NCBI GenBank assembly: GCA_037954665.1
Contig: JBBMOL010000012.1
Span: 2,976,001 to 3,040,000, forward strand
Reading direction: 5' to 3'
Source: Laguncularia racemosa
Lineage: Eukaryota; Streptophyta; Magnoliopsida; Myrtales; Combretaceae
DNA: 64,000 nt
In this document: positions 34,730 to 47,581 of the stretch, piece by piece
How positions within the stretch are numbered: position 1 is the stretch's first letter
How the letters are laid out: each line of letters starts with the position of its first letter
The notes under the pieces: generated by a model
The model's input: the letters and a program-made list of their open reading frames with translations, nothing else
Databases searched by the model: none
What the model was told of the DNA's origin: nothing
Program-made: the position numbers and the translations under genes

Positions 34730-36515
34730 TGATCTCTAGATAATTAAGAATCTCTATAGTAGCGTTTCAAACAAGAGCTTTATATGTGCATGGTGGGCTA
34801 GTAATTAACTAAATAATCTATAAACTTTTTAGGTTTATGCTTACACGTCTATATTCATTATTATATTTTTGGCTTAGTCGATTTGTAAAGTATTCCTCAA
34901 CTGTATTAGGTTGCCATTGCTGGTTGGAAACCCTTGAACTAGAGCTGGTATAGATTTTCTTTTAATTTTCCTCTTCTTCGTCAAGAAAAAAAAAAAAGTC
35001 TATTTATTCCGTCGATGAGAGTTAAAATACTCATAAAAATCAGATTCTTGTAATATTTGCCACAAACTACATAATATGTAACAAATAATTAATAGATAAT
35101 AAAATAATAATATAAATATTGGTACGTTTATCACATATTAAATAATTCATGCTCGAGTTTTTATGAACCCGGTTCATGATAGAATTTTCCGTACAAATAT
35201 TGGGTCAAAATAGTATCACTGTATGATCTATTCATTGCACTTCCACGCAACTTGAGTCTCGCCTGCGCGTACGACGGAGTATGCCCCATGTATTAACGAC
35301 ATTAAAAGCATTGACCTCACTAATGAAAGAGGAAGTGAGTTTTTTTCTTCTTTTTTTTAATGCCGGTTGCTATAAAGAAATGGTGGAACATAACGTGCCA
35401 TGTGCTTTGCGGTGATGCTTCGGCACTTGCCCTGTATATTATTAGGGTTTTGGAATAGCGATCTTGATTAAATAGAGATTTTTTCTTTCAATCGTATTTT
35501 GATCCCTTGCACGAGAAATATCGATTGCTTCTTAAACTCTATGAATAACATAAAAGTAAGTTACTCAAAATTTAAGAGTTCAAGAATTTTTTTTAAATGT
35601 ATTTAGTAAAAAAAAAATGGAAATGAAACCTATGCTTCATAAAAACTGTCTACTTAAGACAGCCTTTTGATCCGTATCCGTAGGTTTTGATACAAGCTTA
35701 GAATTTTTTTTAATGATTTTAATTTTTTAATTTGTTAGATTTTTTATTATTCAATAATAAAACAGGATCTTTCTTTTTCTTTCTAATGATATTTTTATTC
35801 TTAATAAAATTTTCATTTCTATAAAAATTAAAAAGAAGTAGTTTGTTGCAAGGTTTGATTTTATATGTATTAAAAAGTAGATGGTCAGTTATTTTGAAAA
35901 AAAAAGAAAGTTGTAAATGTGTGATTAAGAATTTTTGTACTAGTGATCTTGGACAAGAGCTTCATGTGTGCATAGTGGAATAGTTAAATAAATAATCTAT
36001 AAACTTTTTAGGTTTATAATTACACATCTATATATTCTATGAAAATATTCTTCTTCTTTTTTTGTTTGGGCAAATCTTCCCACGTTCATCATCGTATTTT
36101 GGGTTTATCTAACTTGTAAATGTATTCTTCAACTGTATTAGTTTTCCATGACCATTTGGAAACAATTGAGCTCGAGTCATACATAGCTGATACGCAGTAC
36201 AGGCTTTTCTTTTTATTTTCTTTTTCTTCCTTAAAATAAGGAGAAAGCAAGAGGGAAAAAAAATAGATAAAAATAATTCAAACCATTAACAAATGACAAA
36301 TAATAAATACAATATAAAACAATATTACAAACAGATTATAATGAAGTTTTTATGAAACCGATCATATTAGAATCTTTCTAACAATTACTGGGTCAAAATC
36401 TATGTTCTACTCATTACATGTATTGAAGACTTGAAAAGCATTGACCTCACTAATGAAAGAGGAGACTGAGTTTTAACTCAATGTCGTGCCGTTTGCTTCA
36501 ATCTCAAATCTATCG
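34730..36515. repeat. Direct duplication of a segment of about 600 bp, period about 1.19 kb
   Basis: Copy A is about 34730-35420 and copy B about 35925-36515. Matching blocks in the same order include AATCTATAAACTTTTTAGGT (near 34820 and 35995), TTCAACTGTATTAG with TTGGAAAC, TATTGGGTCAAAAT against TACTGGGTCAAAAT, and AAGCATTGACCTCACTAATG followed by AAAGAGGA (35309 and 36436). Both are non-coding. The copies differ by many substitutions and indels, so the duplication is old. Confidence 0.75.
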
Positions 36516-38574
36516 AGCGTGATGTTGCATCAATTGACTGCTCAAGGCCAAAGATCCAAGATTGGTTAGGACTTAGCCCTAGCTTGATTGACCCATTAAC
36601 TTCAATGATTTTGTGCCTCTTGAAAAGGTCTAGAGAACTTTCCCCCATTCATCTTAAGGTTCAGATTTCTTTTCATTTTGGTGTTAAGTAGAATAGTTGT
36701 GACTGAAGTTGACATGACAAGAGCATATAATGTTATTTTCAGTATCAACACCTTATAAAGTTCTTTAAAGTTTTAAGACGAAGCATTTTCAGAAAGCTTC
36801 CCTTTGAAAGCTTCTCTATTTTGTCCATAAGATTTCATATTGTGAAGCTTTTTTTTTTTTTTTTAGTTGCAATATGCCATTCTTAAGCTTCAAAAGTGAA
36901 AAAATAAAATAAAATAAGATAAGATAAGATAAATTAATACAAGATATAATTTTTTGATAAATGATTGATTCCTTGGTAAGAAATCCACCTCATCCATAGT
37001 AGGTTCCTTTAATATTTTATCAAGAAATTCTTAACAATATCACATCAACATTTAAAGGGGTTATTTCTTTTATAGAACTCTCCATTTTATGCAATCAAAT
37101 TTCTAAATGACTTTTTTTATATTATTTTATAGTTAATATAGGCCTTATTAATTAATTATATATGCTACATCTATATTATCTTTATGTAATCATGATAATA
37201 ATAACAATAATTAACTAGTTATCTAATTAATACAATATTTATTAATATTATATTACATTTGATACAAAGAAATGATTTATAATGGAATTGTACAAAATGC
37301 TATAGTTTGGAATGGAATCACAAATCCTCCTTTCAAGTCGAAGAATCAAAATCCTACTCAAATATAAATCGTTCATTCCATTCCAAGAAACTATGATTCT
37401 ACTTTTAAAAATGCATCTAAATGTAGGAATAAACATAAAATTTGAAATCGTAACTCTAATATAAGTCTATTCCTACATGTTAAGCAAGGCATTGTAATAT
37501 CTTAAAAATCGTTATTGTTACTAGAAATCATCAAAATAAGGATACTTTTTAATGTTATATCTAGCTTTAATTTAAAAAAAATCGAATATAATGATTTGAA
37601 AAAATATATGACAAAGCAAACAACGAAAAATTTGCAATTAATTATCAGCGGCTCGTTTTGTCGTTGAAGAGCAAAGCTATAGTGCCGTTGAAAAGTATAG
37701 CATGGAGGATAAAAGAAAAAAAGGAAATAATAGGAGAAAAAGTACAAATTCAATTATCAATATTTATTAACATATTGGAGTCTTTAACATTTTTTTTTCA
37801 TTTAAGTTATTAACGTTTTTCAAACTTCATTAAAGAGGATACATTTCAAAGGTGGATAGAAAATTAACAAAATTGATAAAAATCTTTTTTAAGTTAGAAA
37901 ATTGAAGGCTTAAATAAAGGTTAAAAAAATTAATAACTCAAATAAAATAAATATATATGTACCTTTCTCAAAAAATTAAAAATAAAAAACTAAAATTGTG
38001 GGCCTTGATTGGCCACCACCTATCATTGGATTGGTTGATAAAAGTTTTGAAAGCCATTATGGCTTGCAACCTACCATTATAAGTAATAGATGGTGTACAA
38101 TCCGATTACAACGCAATTGGTTTTTAAGTGAATTTTTTTTTTTTTTAATCTCACTAGTAAATCACACAACCACTTATGTGAATGGTCACGACTCATCACA
38201 TATTGGCCATTATCGATCACCCAAGGGTAAGGGTAAGGAGTAGCTGACAACCACCCACTTCTTTTTTTATTTCATCACTTTTCCCTTTTTTTCATGTAAA
38301 TTTTCTTTTTTTTTCTTTTAATTTTCTGAAATTTTTTAATATTAATTAATTGAATATATTTAATTAAGAAAAATTTCAGCACCAAATCAACTCGAATTTA
38401 CACATTAACTGCAACGTCAACTTTTTAGATAGGTAAGTATTGACTTCTAAAAAATTAAGGCTTGTATAACTTTTAAAATTGTTAGGAGGGTTTTGTATAA
38501 TTTAAACTAAAAATGTTAAAAAACATATATAAAAGAAAAGCAATAAAGTTTACTTTTGGTGCTAAATCAGGATA
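36516..38574. other. Intergenic AT-rich DNA, no gene seen
   Basis: It contains a T run at 36849-36864, a (GATAA)n-like stretch at about 36905-36930, and short open frames with no recognisable domain (37502-37753, 37998-38243). Confidence 0.55.
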
Positions 38575-38862
38575 AGGATTATAATATTATTTTTTTTAAA
38601 TATCCTAAAATATACTAATTGAAAACATAATGCAAAAAATATACCACTTAAAATCATTATTTAATATACTAATTAAGTAAAATCGACACTTGCATATGGT
38701 GGCAATAATAAAATCGATATTTCAATTATAGATAGTGAAATCAACAAAAGTGTCTATTTTAAGTTAACTTAAAAGCAGCACTTAATATATTTTTTATAAT
38801 ACTTTCCCGATTCATATATTTTAGACATTATTTTTAAAAAATTGTAATGTTATATTCCAAAA
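38575..38862. mobile_element. Foldback MITE-like element
   Basis: The left side (about 38578-38650, with TATCCTAAAATATACTAATT) and the reverse complement of the right side (about 38790-38860, with TGTCTAAAATATATGAATC) match imperfectly over roughly 70 bp, giving an element of about 285 bp with long inverted repeats and no coding capacity. A related half copy of the right side is at about 39400-39505. The superfamily is unknown and the exact ends are uncertain. Confidence 0.45.
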
Positions 38863-40649
38863 TCTCAGTCAAGTCGATCATAAAGGAACTTTAAGTAGAA
38901 TCAGCGCCACGCATGCTTCATTAAAATTGCATTAACTCTAAGCAGTCCTACAAGCCTATACATTATTACGTCAAATAGGCCCTTTAATTTATTAGCGAGA
39001 TGTAAATAAACTCCCTAATATAGAATTTCACTTTTTTTTATAAATTTTTAAAAGTATATAATAACTCTTAAAATCAAACTATTGATAAAAACCTACCACT
39101 CTCGCTAAAAGGTGAGTTAAATTTTTTTATGAGATCAATTTGCATTGTGATTTTATTTACAATTTCCCTTTTTAGCATTTGGGCTTCAATTACTAGCCAA
39201 AGCCAACAGGATAAGAGAGGCTTTTCCATTCATGTCTAAAATGAAAATGTAAACACAACTTTCGTACAAATGTAGTTCTGTGACAAGAGGATCTTGACTT
39301 TCCCTATTAATTATGTATTCTTTCATATATATATATATATATATATAAGTTAATTTAAAATAAACATTTCAAATGCTAATTTTACTGTCTACAACTAAAA
39401 TCAATACTTAAAGTACTGAATTAAAATGATATATTTTTTATATTACTTTATTAATTAGTATATTTTAGAGATTATTATTTTTTAAATGTAATATTACTTT
39501 CCTTATGCCATACCACTTCTATATCATCATCCCCTTTAAAGGCATTTATCATTTACAATATAAAAATCAGTCTTATATTGGTAAATAACAAACTTGATCA
39601 AATAAAATACCATTTTATCAAGTTATAAAAAAAGTTAGTAACTTTATATTTATCATATTTAGAGATGTTTATTGGATATATATAAATTTTACCAAATAGG
39701 AGAAAAAGTTGGTAACCGTCTTTTATTTGAAGATTTATCATATAAAATGTATTTTTACCAAATTAAATACTATTTTACTAAATTATAAAAATTAAAAAAA
39801 AAGCTTCAAAATAAGTTGTTTGAAGGTTGACTTACTTGAATAAAATCCCCCCTTTTAATGCATATGGTATATATTGATTACATTGAGGAGAGCAACGGTT
39901 GCTCATTAAATCAAATCGTATTAAAATGATAATTGAATTGAACTACAATTTGCTATTCTTTATATTTCAATTGACTTTGTTGTTTGGTTGAAGAGGATCC
40001 AAAGAGTTTACAAAACTGCTTCTTACTTAAAGGAAAAAAAGAAAATAGAAAAAAAAAAAAGAAAAGAAAAAGGAAGTAGCATTGAATCAATTGTTTTTTC
40101 TCTTTATTTAAGCTGCCTAGTATTTGAGTATTTGAAATGGAGTAGAAAGCATAATTGAATCTAAAATCTTGAAATTGGATGAGAACCACAGAAGTTGGAT
40201 GAGATTTGAGGCCCTCCTTTTATCAATTATTATAACTCTATCACTTAATTTGTGGACTTAGAATTCTGATTTATAGCATTTTCATCCCAACTAAAACCTT
40301 TTGATTTTAAGTTTTATAATTAGCTATTCGTATCATGTATAGGGAATAAACATTGCATAAAGAGTAACCAAACGAGTTAATTAGTATTTTATTGGTTTTT
40401 AGTTTATTCTTCCCTTTACTTGCTCATTATGTAATGTGGATAATTTAATAGGGAATTTATAAGACAAGTTTGAATAGAAAGTTAAGCTTTCTTGAATTGA
40501 AATGGAGCTATTTGCATAATTCTTTTTGTGAAATGCATATATACAATCATAATCTACTTCTTTATTTTTTTTTTTCTTTTATCAAATTGTAAAAAAGAAA
40601 AGTTAAAGTAATAGATGTACATTGTGTATAGTGAAAAGTGTTTTAAACA
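38863..40649. other. Intergenic AT-rich DNA
   Basis: No gene is supported. It holds a TA microsatellite (39325-39347), the half copy of the neighbouring MITE (about 39400-39505), and an A/G-rich stretch (40028-40075). Confidence 0.55.
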
Positions 40650-41520
40650 ATTTTCTATTTATAAAAACAGTTTGAACCAAACCATAAACCATATAAAGCA
40701 ATTTGATTCGATAGGGATCTAAACTAAACCATATAAAATACGATTTAGTGTAGTTCAACCATGAAACCAAACTATACCAAACCATAAGCACCCTTAATGG
40801 CAAAGGAGTACGTTTTGAATATTAAAGTAGATATAATTATTTGCTTTTTTTGGTATACTAGCAATTATCAAATGAAATTGAATATATTAAAAACTTATTC
40901 CAAAAATTAACAAAATATGCCTTTAGCAATTCTTAAAAAGTAAGGGTAGGCATAATTCAATTTGATACAATTCGTCTCTCAAACCGAACTGAGCCATATA
41001 TTATAGTTTCAATTTTTTTTGTCAACCACACCTAACCATATGATTCAATTCGTAATTTTTTTCAAAACTAAAAAAAAAAAAAACTCAATCAAGTTTAATT
41101 TACGGTTCAAACCATTTTTACATGTATTGTTAATATTTTTCTATATACAAATCAATAATACATGGAAAATTGTACTTGATACTAAAAAAAATAATTTATT
41201 ATCATTTCTTTGGTATTACGGATCATCTTTAAAGCCCATTTGATATATTTAAGAAGATAATTCTAATTTTTATATCTCTAAATAAGTAAAAATATAAATT
41301 TGAAAAAGTAATAAGTTACTCAATCAAAATAATATAAGAGGAAAAATTAAATAAGCAATATAAAATTTTCTTTTTTATCATATATTTTCTAAATTTTCAC
41401 TATCATTTTCTTTATTTCGCTTCTTACGGTTTGGTTTGGTTCAAAACAATTTAATTAAATTTATAATGTTTTCAAACCTTTAAGGATAGTTCGAATCTAA
41501 TTTATGATTCAGATTAGTCA
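40650..41520. repeat. AACCAAAC-rich islands, possible hAT derivative ends
   Basis: Three clusters of AAACCATA/AAACCGAAC/TTTGGTTTGG words occur (about 40665-40797, 40938-41110, 41425-41460). One ends in ATAAGCACCCTTA (40797) and one begins TAAGGGTAGGCATAATTC (about 40938). These look like inward- and outward-facing ends of hAT-type elements. No target duplication was confirmed. Confidence 0.3.
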
Positions 41521-43219
41521 AATTTACAGTAATCCAATTAAAGAGTATATCATTAACTTGAGAGGGAGCTGAGTAGGGAAAGGGTTTGGACCCGATTGCT
41601 CTAGGCAATGCCAGTTTGTCGCACTTTCATGACCAGCATTAACTTTGAGTAGGATGGAGATGGACAAAACACATGGATCGAAAACTCGATTCCGATTGAG
41701 CAACAAGATGCCATGGTTAATCAAGCTTACATGGAAAGCCTTCTTTAGTTTCCTTTCTTGTGCGCTTTATGTGTACACGCTTTCATTATGAGCTTTAGGC
41801 TTAAGGCATACATGTTACCTTTAAGGTGTGTAAGTCTATCATCTTTAGTGCCAAAAATACACATTTAAGACTTGTTTTTTAGATCAAATGCTCCTGTAAC
41901 TCTTCTTTAAATCCAAGTCAATCTACTACTCCTCTTTGCACGTGGTTTTTTTCATATAGGGTTTTTCTACATTAAATTGTTTGTATGCCTTTTATTATTA
42001 TTGTTATTATATTATTATTATTATTTATTCATTCTCTTTCAATTTGTCTTTCCTGTTGCTTGATCTTATTGTTCTCTGGTGTTTCGCGACATTACTGGTA
42101 ACAACATTGAGGTATGAGGCTAGTGCTAGTCAAGTGTAAGAAAAGGAAAACATATATGTATATACGGACAGTGAAGGGTAAACTATGCCGTCCTTCTAGT
42201 AGTTATATAATGCATTATTTGCGACTTTAATAATGGATGTATCTGTAGTTTTTACTTTATTTTATGTTTGGGCAAATATGATTGAAATGTCTGTCGTTGT
42301 CCATTTTTGGTGGATATACTGGTACTAGAAATGAGGCCAGCTTCACTAGAGAAAGTGAAAGAGCCAAGGAATTCTCTCCTAACTCCATTTATTTAATGCG
42401 ATGGCTTATGGCTATAATCAAAGATTTTAATAAAGAAATGAGTTGTTAAGAGGACTCAATGCTTGTAGGTCCTTGTAGTGGAGCATAACCACTAGAGAAG
42501 TTAACTGAGACCACTCGACTGTGACCTTTGGTATAAGGTAAATAAAAAAAAAAAAAAAAGGAGAAGAATAAGAAGAAGAAGAATAGTAAATATTTAAGAT
42601 TATTGTATATATTTCGATGAGAATACCTGGTATCATAAAAGGGGTCCAGTGCATAATTTGGTTTTTGAAATTAGTTACATTTTTTATTTTTAAATGGACT
42701 TGTTAGGGTCTAAATTTTATGAATGAATCAAGTAATTCCACAAAATCATTAAAAATATATATATATATATATACTTAAAAAACACCTGTAAAATTTTGAT
42801 AACTCATGTTTAAAAAAAAAAGCTTTATAAACCAACCTAGTAAAAGGGATAGATAATCTAATGATGTTTATAAATGCTTAAAATTTATGTCAATTTGTAA
42901 ATTTTATATAAGTTGAGCAATTTAAATGATTATTAGTAAGGCTGTCAAATTTGTGATTCACCTAAAATCGCCAAAAAATATGTAAAATTGGAATATAGAA
43001 ACTTAAATTTCCATAACTTGTATAAACTAACTTTTGAAAATTGTAAGTATGTTCACAATAGCATAAAAAACTTAAACTATATGATGGAAATGTAGAAATT
43101 TAAAGTAAATTATGGTTACAATATAAGTAATAATACAAATATTTTAGTATGAATCATTATACTAGGAAAGAAAATGTAAATATTAGTATCAATATAAATT
43201 ATATTACAACACAAATCAA
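41521..43219. other. Intergenic DNA, no gene seen
   Basis: Mostly AT-rich, with ATT microsatellite-like repeats (41995-42030), an A run (42546-42559) and a TA tract (42757-42773). The open frame at 41524-41724 has no recognisable domain. Confidence 0.5.
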
Positions 43220-43477
43220 TTAATCAACCGACCTTGTTGTCTCAAAACTATCATAAGCTCTCCTTTCATCTTCATTATTATCAATAACATCATTATTATT
43301 GTCATTGCTAATGTCGTTATTATAATTACTACTAATGATATTCCCACCTCTTTCCATGTCTTTTGAAGTACTAATTTTTACTTTATCTTTAATAGCATCA
43401 ATGTTATGAATCTCTAAATCATCTTGAATTTTACCATCATGACTCTCCAAAACTATATATGCCTCAAATTCCCACAT
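43220..43477 (-). other. Unrecognised 85-codon open frame overlapping a tandem duplication
   Basis: The minus frame starts MWEFEAYIVLESHDGKIQDD, is acidic and ends in an asparagine/aspartate-rich stretch. The middle of its sequence is repeated in the adjacent copy at 43583-43843, where the frame is broken. I do not recognise a family. It may be a piece of a decayed transposon gene or chance. Confidence 0.2.
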
Positions 43478-43843
43478 AATATTACCTTTGCATTTTTCCT
43501 TATCTCTTAGACTTAAAAGGATGCCTAATCAATTCTCATTCAATGGATTTAGTTTTTTTTTTTTTCTCAACTATTTAGTCATTATAATTACTACCAATGA
43601 TATCCTCACCTTTTTCCATGTCTTTTGAAGTACTGATTTATACTTTATCTTTAATAGCATCGATGTTATGAAATTCTAAATCATCTTAAATTTTACCATC
43701 ATGACTCTAAAACTATATATGCCTCAAATTCCTACATAATATTACCTTCATATTTTTTCTTATCCCTTAGACTTAAAAGGATACCCAATTAATTCTCATT
43801 CAATGGATTTAGTATGTTTTCTTTCTCGACTGTTTAATCATCA
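43321..43843. repeat. Tandem duplication, unit about 262 bp
   Basis: Copy 1 (about 43321-43582) and copy 2 (about 43583-43843) share long blocks, for example CCATGTCTTTTGAAGTACT, AACTATATATGCCTCAAATT and TTCTCATTCAATGGATTTAG. The offset is 262 bp at the start and 260 bp further on because of small indels. Confidence 0.85.
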
Positions 43844-43849
43844 TTGGAT

Positions 43850-44764
43850 GAATGATTTTCAATACTGAAGGTAATAGATTGATTATTTTAACTTTAAAAA
43901 ATAAACACAGCATCATTTCACTAATGATTTAATTGGTTTGCTTATAGAAGTCTAGCTTTTTCAACAACAAGACATACTCAAAAAATGCCTTTTGATTGGC
44001 CATAAGCAGTGATTTTTTGGGAGTGTCGCTTTCGCTGTTGGTTATTCTCTTTCCTTTTTTATTGGAAACAAATAACCTCTAAATATAGTCCATGAATCAC
44101 ATAATAAAGGAACAATATTATCCTACTAAATAGGGAACAATAAATCCCACTAAATCAGGAATAATAATATATCCCACTACAATTATTAGTGAAATTATGT
44201 TATATTTTCTTCTTTTTAAATTGATTTTACTACTAGTTTCAATATTGAAGATCTTTTATTGATGATGAATGAGTAGTTAATGAAGAAAATATTTAATTTA
44301 TTGAATAATAATTGATTGGGCATTATTTTAAGTGAAAGATAAGGAAAAAATGAAAGTAATATTATGAAAGAAATATTTATTTATAAATTTGAAGAGTTAG
44401 GGCCTATAAGAGTTGAAATTAAGATGTTTTAGAGATTCTTGATATTAATGTTATTGAAAACTAAATATAAATGAATAAAAAGATTTGGACTAAGAAAATA
44501 TTGATATATTTGGTAGTAGTACCAATAATGACATTGACAACACCTATAATGCTGGTTAAGCTTGTGGCAATTTTGTTAAATTTGAGTAGTTGATTATTAA
44601 CGTTTCATTTTTAGTTTAATTTTTATCATAATAATTGATATTATAGTATAATATATATCAACACTAATACATAGTTTTTAGTTTTATGCATTATTATATT
44701 AATTTGTAATTAATTATTTGTACTATAATTACTGGTTAAGCTTAAATTGCCTAACGTCCACACT
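43850..44764. other. Intergenic AT-rich DNA, no gene seen
   Basis: No coding signal or repeat structure stands out. Confidence 0.5.
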
Positions 44765-44965
44765 TGTAACATAAACCTAGAAGTTAACGAGATCGGTCTT
44801 TGAGCTAACTTTAATTTTCTCGAAGACTTAAGAGACTAAGTGAGTTATAAGGTTATGAAATATCAACAACGAGCAGCTAAGTATTATGACAAGAAGGTGA
44901 AGCATAAAGTTTTGCAATTAGGAGATTTGGTTTGTAGGAAGCTCAAAGCTATAAGATCAAGAAAA
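44765..44965 (+). pseudogene. Ty3/gypsy pol fragment (integrase C-terminal region)
   Basis: The plus strand reads ANFNFLEDLRD, a stop, then VMKYQQRAAKYYDKKVKH followed by LQLGDLVCRKLKA. The YQQRAAKYYDKKVK...GDLV pattern is the end of the gypsy polyprotein (typical of Tat-like elements) downstream of the integrase core. Internal stops and the short length show a relic. No other part of this element is found alongside. Confidence 0.65.
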
Positions 44966-45212
44966 GGTTAAGGCAAAGGCACGACCGTGTGTTGAGTTTG
45001 GAAGCTTCATAGAAACATGCACGGTTTTATAAACGGCACAAAGGCATGGCCATGTGTTGAGTTTGGAAGCTCTACAGAAACATATACAGTTTTATACATA
45101 GCCGTGTATAAGCCGCATGACGGACGTGCATATATATATATTTATTCCCACGTGTACATATATATTTCATATAACACATTAAAGAACTAGGATGAACAAC
45201 TTGAGCTTCTCT
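44966..45212. other. LTR-like fragment between gypsy relics
   Basis: A 45-bp phrase containing GTGTTGAGTTTGGAAGC occurs twice (about 44990 and 45050), together with CACGACCGTG/GGCCATGTG words like those of gypsy LTRs. No gene is seen. Confidence 0.3.
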
Positions 45213-45443
45213 TTAAATGAATGGTTTCAAACTTGAAATAAAGCAACTATGAAGAAAACTATTTGACAAACCCACTACTCTATCAGAGAGTGATTCAAAT
45301 TGAGAATGATATTCTTCTATTGACTTAGTTTGCATCAATTTAACAAGTGCACCTTCTACATCCTCATATTTAGATGAACCAAAATGAAATTTTAAAGCAT
45401 GCTTAAAATTGTGCCAATAACAAAGTTTCTTGTTTTTATACAT
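45213..45443 (-). pseudogene. Ty3/gypsy gag fragment
   Basis: A 76-codon frame with CYWHNFKHALKFHFGSSKYE, then ALVKLMQTKSIEEYHSQFES and LSDRVVGLSN...CFISSLKP. This matches the central Retrotrans_gag domain (the W..F...L...FG, L..L.QT.S...Y...FE..S and F..GLK positions). It is on the opposite strand to the pol fragment 250 bp away, so the two belong to different elements or to a rearranged one. Only this part of gag is left. Confidence 0.72.
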
Positions 45444-46486
45444 TCACTGATACCTTGTTTCTTAGTTTTGATAGTTTATTAGACCCAAATAAAAACAATA
45501 TAAGAAATTTGTAAAATTATAAAAAAATTGATAGAATTGCAAACTCATAAATACATACACTTAAAGCTAAGATTCCACAAAAAATCTACATCGAAATCCT
45601 TTTGTCATGATTCAACTCGAAAAATCTTGATAAAATCACAAACTTATAAATTTATATGAGTTAACTCGTGATTTAGGGGGGGCGATAAATTTCATGCTAT
45701 ATATTTTTCGTCCATAGGAATCGAACATGTTTGATTGATTTCTTCCGCCTTGTTTGGCCAAGGTGTATTTTTGCAATGGTTGGTACTTCAACCTTAAAAC
45801 AAAACCTTCTACAGTTGATGTCCTAAACAGTCCTCTCATAGATGCAAGGCCACTTACAAGCAAAGGCTAAGGTCGTTAATTACTAGGCCCAACAAGTCCT
45901 ACTTAAATTGACCCATTGGACTTGACAAAATTAGCAACTCCGAGTCCACAGCTAAGAAAAATTTGGAAATGGAAATTGCCCTAACTAAAACGTAAATCAT
46001 TTTTTTTTTACCACCTTAGTTGATGTTGGTTATTTATAAGTTTTAGCAAAATCCTAGGCTAATAAATTGCCTCTTTCTTATTTTAAGTTTTGAGGAATTG
46101 AAAGTATAATTTGGGACGTCGCTTGTACGCTTTTCAACAATAGTTTTGACGAGGAAATTGTTATACTCCCTTACAACTATTTTAAAAGGGCAAGTAATTC
46201 AAGTGATTCGAGCAAGACACGTTTTGCCAACCCACAACATTAATAATACTGCTTTTAAACGTAGAAGCCCACATACAAAAGCGTAATTCAACACTTGTTG
46301 TGCTTCAGGCTATGGTGTAGTTGGCCCACGAAGGAATCTTTGCTGTGCCATGCCTGACTTAATTAGGATGTCGTACTGTCCTGGTTCTTGGGCCTGCTGG
46401 CTCGTTGCGGTAAGGGTGGGTTTATTGCAGCATTAAAGAACTTACAAATAAATAACATACTTGAGAAAATATAAAAATTAGAAAAG
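45444..46486. other. Intergenic DNA, no gene recognised
   Basis: Open frames such as 45636-45863 (minus) show no known domain. The stretch at 46240-46430 is less AT-rich, but its translations are not recognisable. Confidence 0.45.
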
Positions 46487-47410
46487 GCTATTCATGATCC
46501 AGTTTTGTTCGGCTTGAGGGCGAACCAATCGAATTTAAACAGTTTGGTTCAAAAACTTAGTAAATCAAACCGTTTACAATAATTTAGGGTTTTAAATCAA
46601 ATGGCTTTGAATATGGTTCGGTTTAGTTTAATTATACTCAAATTGTTTTTAAAAACACTTAATTGTTCTATCACATTTTATCGTACATAGTTTACATCTA
46701 TCAAGAAAATTTTTGTTTGTATAATTCAAGGCAAGATTTCAAATAAAACAATCTATTAAGTAGACTAGGAACACACAAGCATGTGCGCACACATACACAC
46801 ATATATATAAGGAAAGAGTTATTGATGATAATTTTCCTCAAATAAATTTAACTTGTGATTGAAACTAGTCATATTAATTCTCCATTATATTATTCACATT
46901 GCATAATAAGTCAATTAAAAGGAGAATAAATAAAAAGACAATATAATATTAAATAATTTGTTTGATTGCTTCTTATTGCATAATGCGATGCCTACCCATA
47001 ATATGTACTATCGATGCCCTATTATAAAACTTAAAATCAAAAGGCTTTTAGTTGACGTAAAAAAAAATATTATGAAATAAATTATAAGTGCATAGATAAG
47101 GCATTAAAGTTCAAAGAATTGATGAAAAACGGTCTCATATCCCAATCTCCCTCTAGTTTCTAAACTCATTCAAATTCAAGCGTTCAATTTCAATCGTACT
47201 CTTTACTCCACTTCAAATATTAAAACATCATAGGCAACCTAAAATAAAGAGAAAAAAATACTACTTTTTTCTTAAGTAAGAAGTTGTTCCGTTATGTTTT
47301 AAGCAATTTGGTTCAATATCAACTTAATTCGTTGAACCAAATCACAAACCATTTGAATCATCTTGAATTGAACCATAAACTGAACCAATATATAAAAGAA
47401 TTACATTTGC
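46487..47410. repeat. Possible non-autonomous hAT-like element with AACC/GGTT-rich ends
   Basis: GGTTCGGTTTAG, TTTGGTTCAAAA and similar words cluster at about 46500-46630, and AACCATAAACTGAACCAAT with AATTTGGTTCAATATC at about 47300-47395. The DNA between them is AT-rich and non-coding. Paired subterminal clusters about 0.9 kb apart suggest a deletion derivative. Terminal repeats and a target duplication were not seen. Confidence 0.3.
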
Positions 47411-47581
47411 AATTCATTTTGCAATTCTATAAGCAATTTTACTATCCTAATTCACGTGATTTCCATAAAATGGTTTAAGTTCAAAATCCCCATCTGTTAT
47501 ACCTGCAAAAAATAAAACTATAACATTTGTAGTTCCATAACATGCCTTTGATCTATTCCTGTCAAGCAAATTTCATGCTCA

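Noticed and set aside
37998..38243. 81-codon open frame near 38 kb as a small gene
   Set aside because: It is disrupted by a low-complexity T/F run, has no family resemblance and no promoter-like context.
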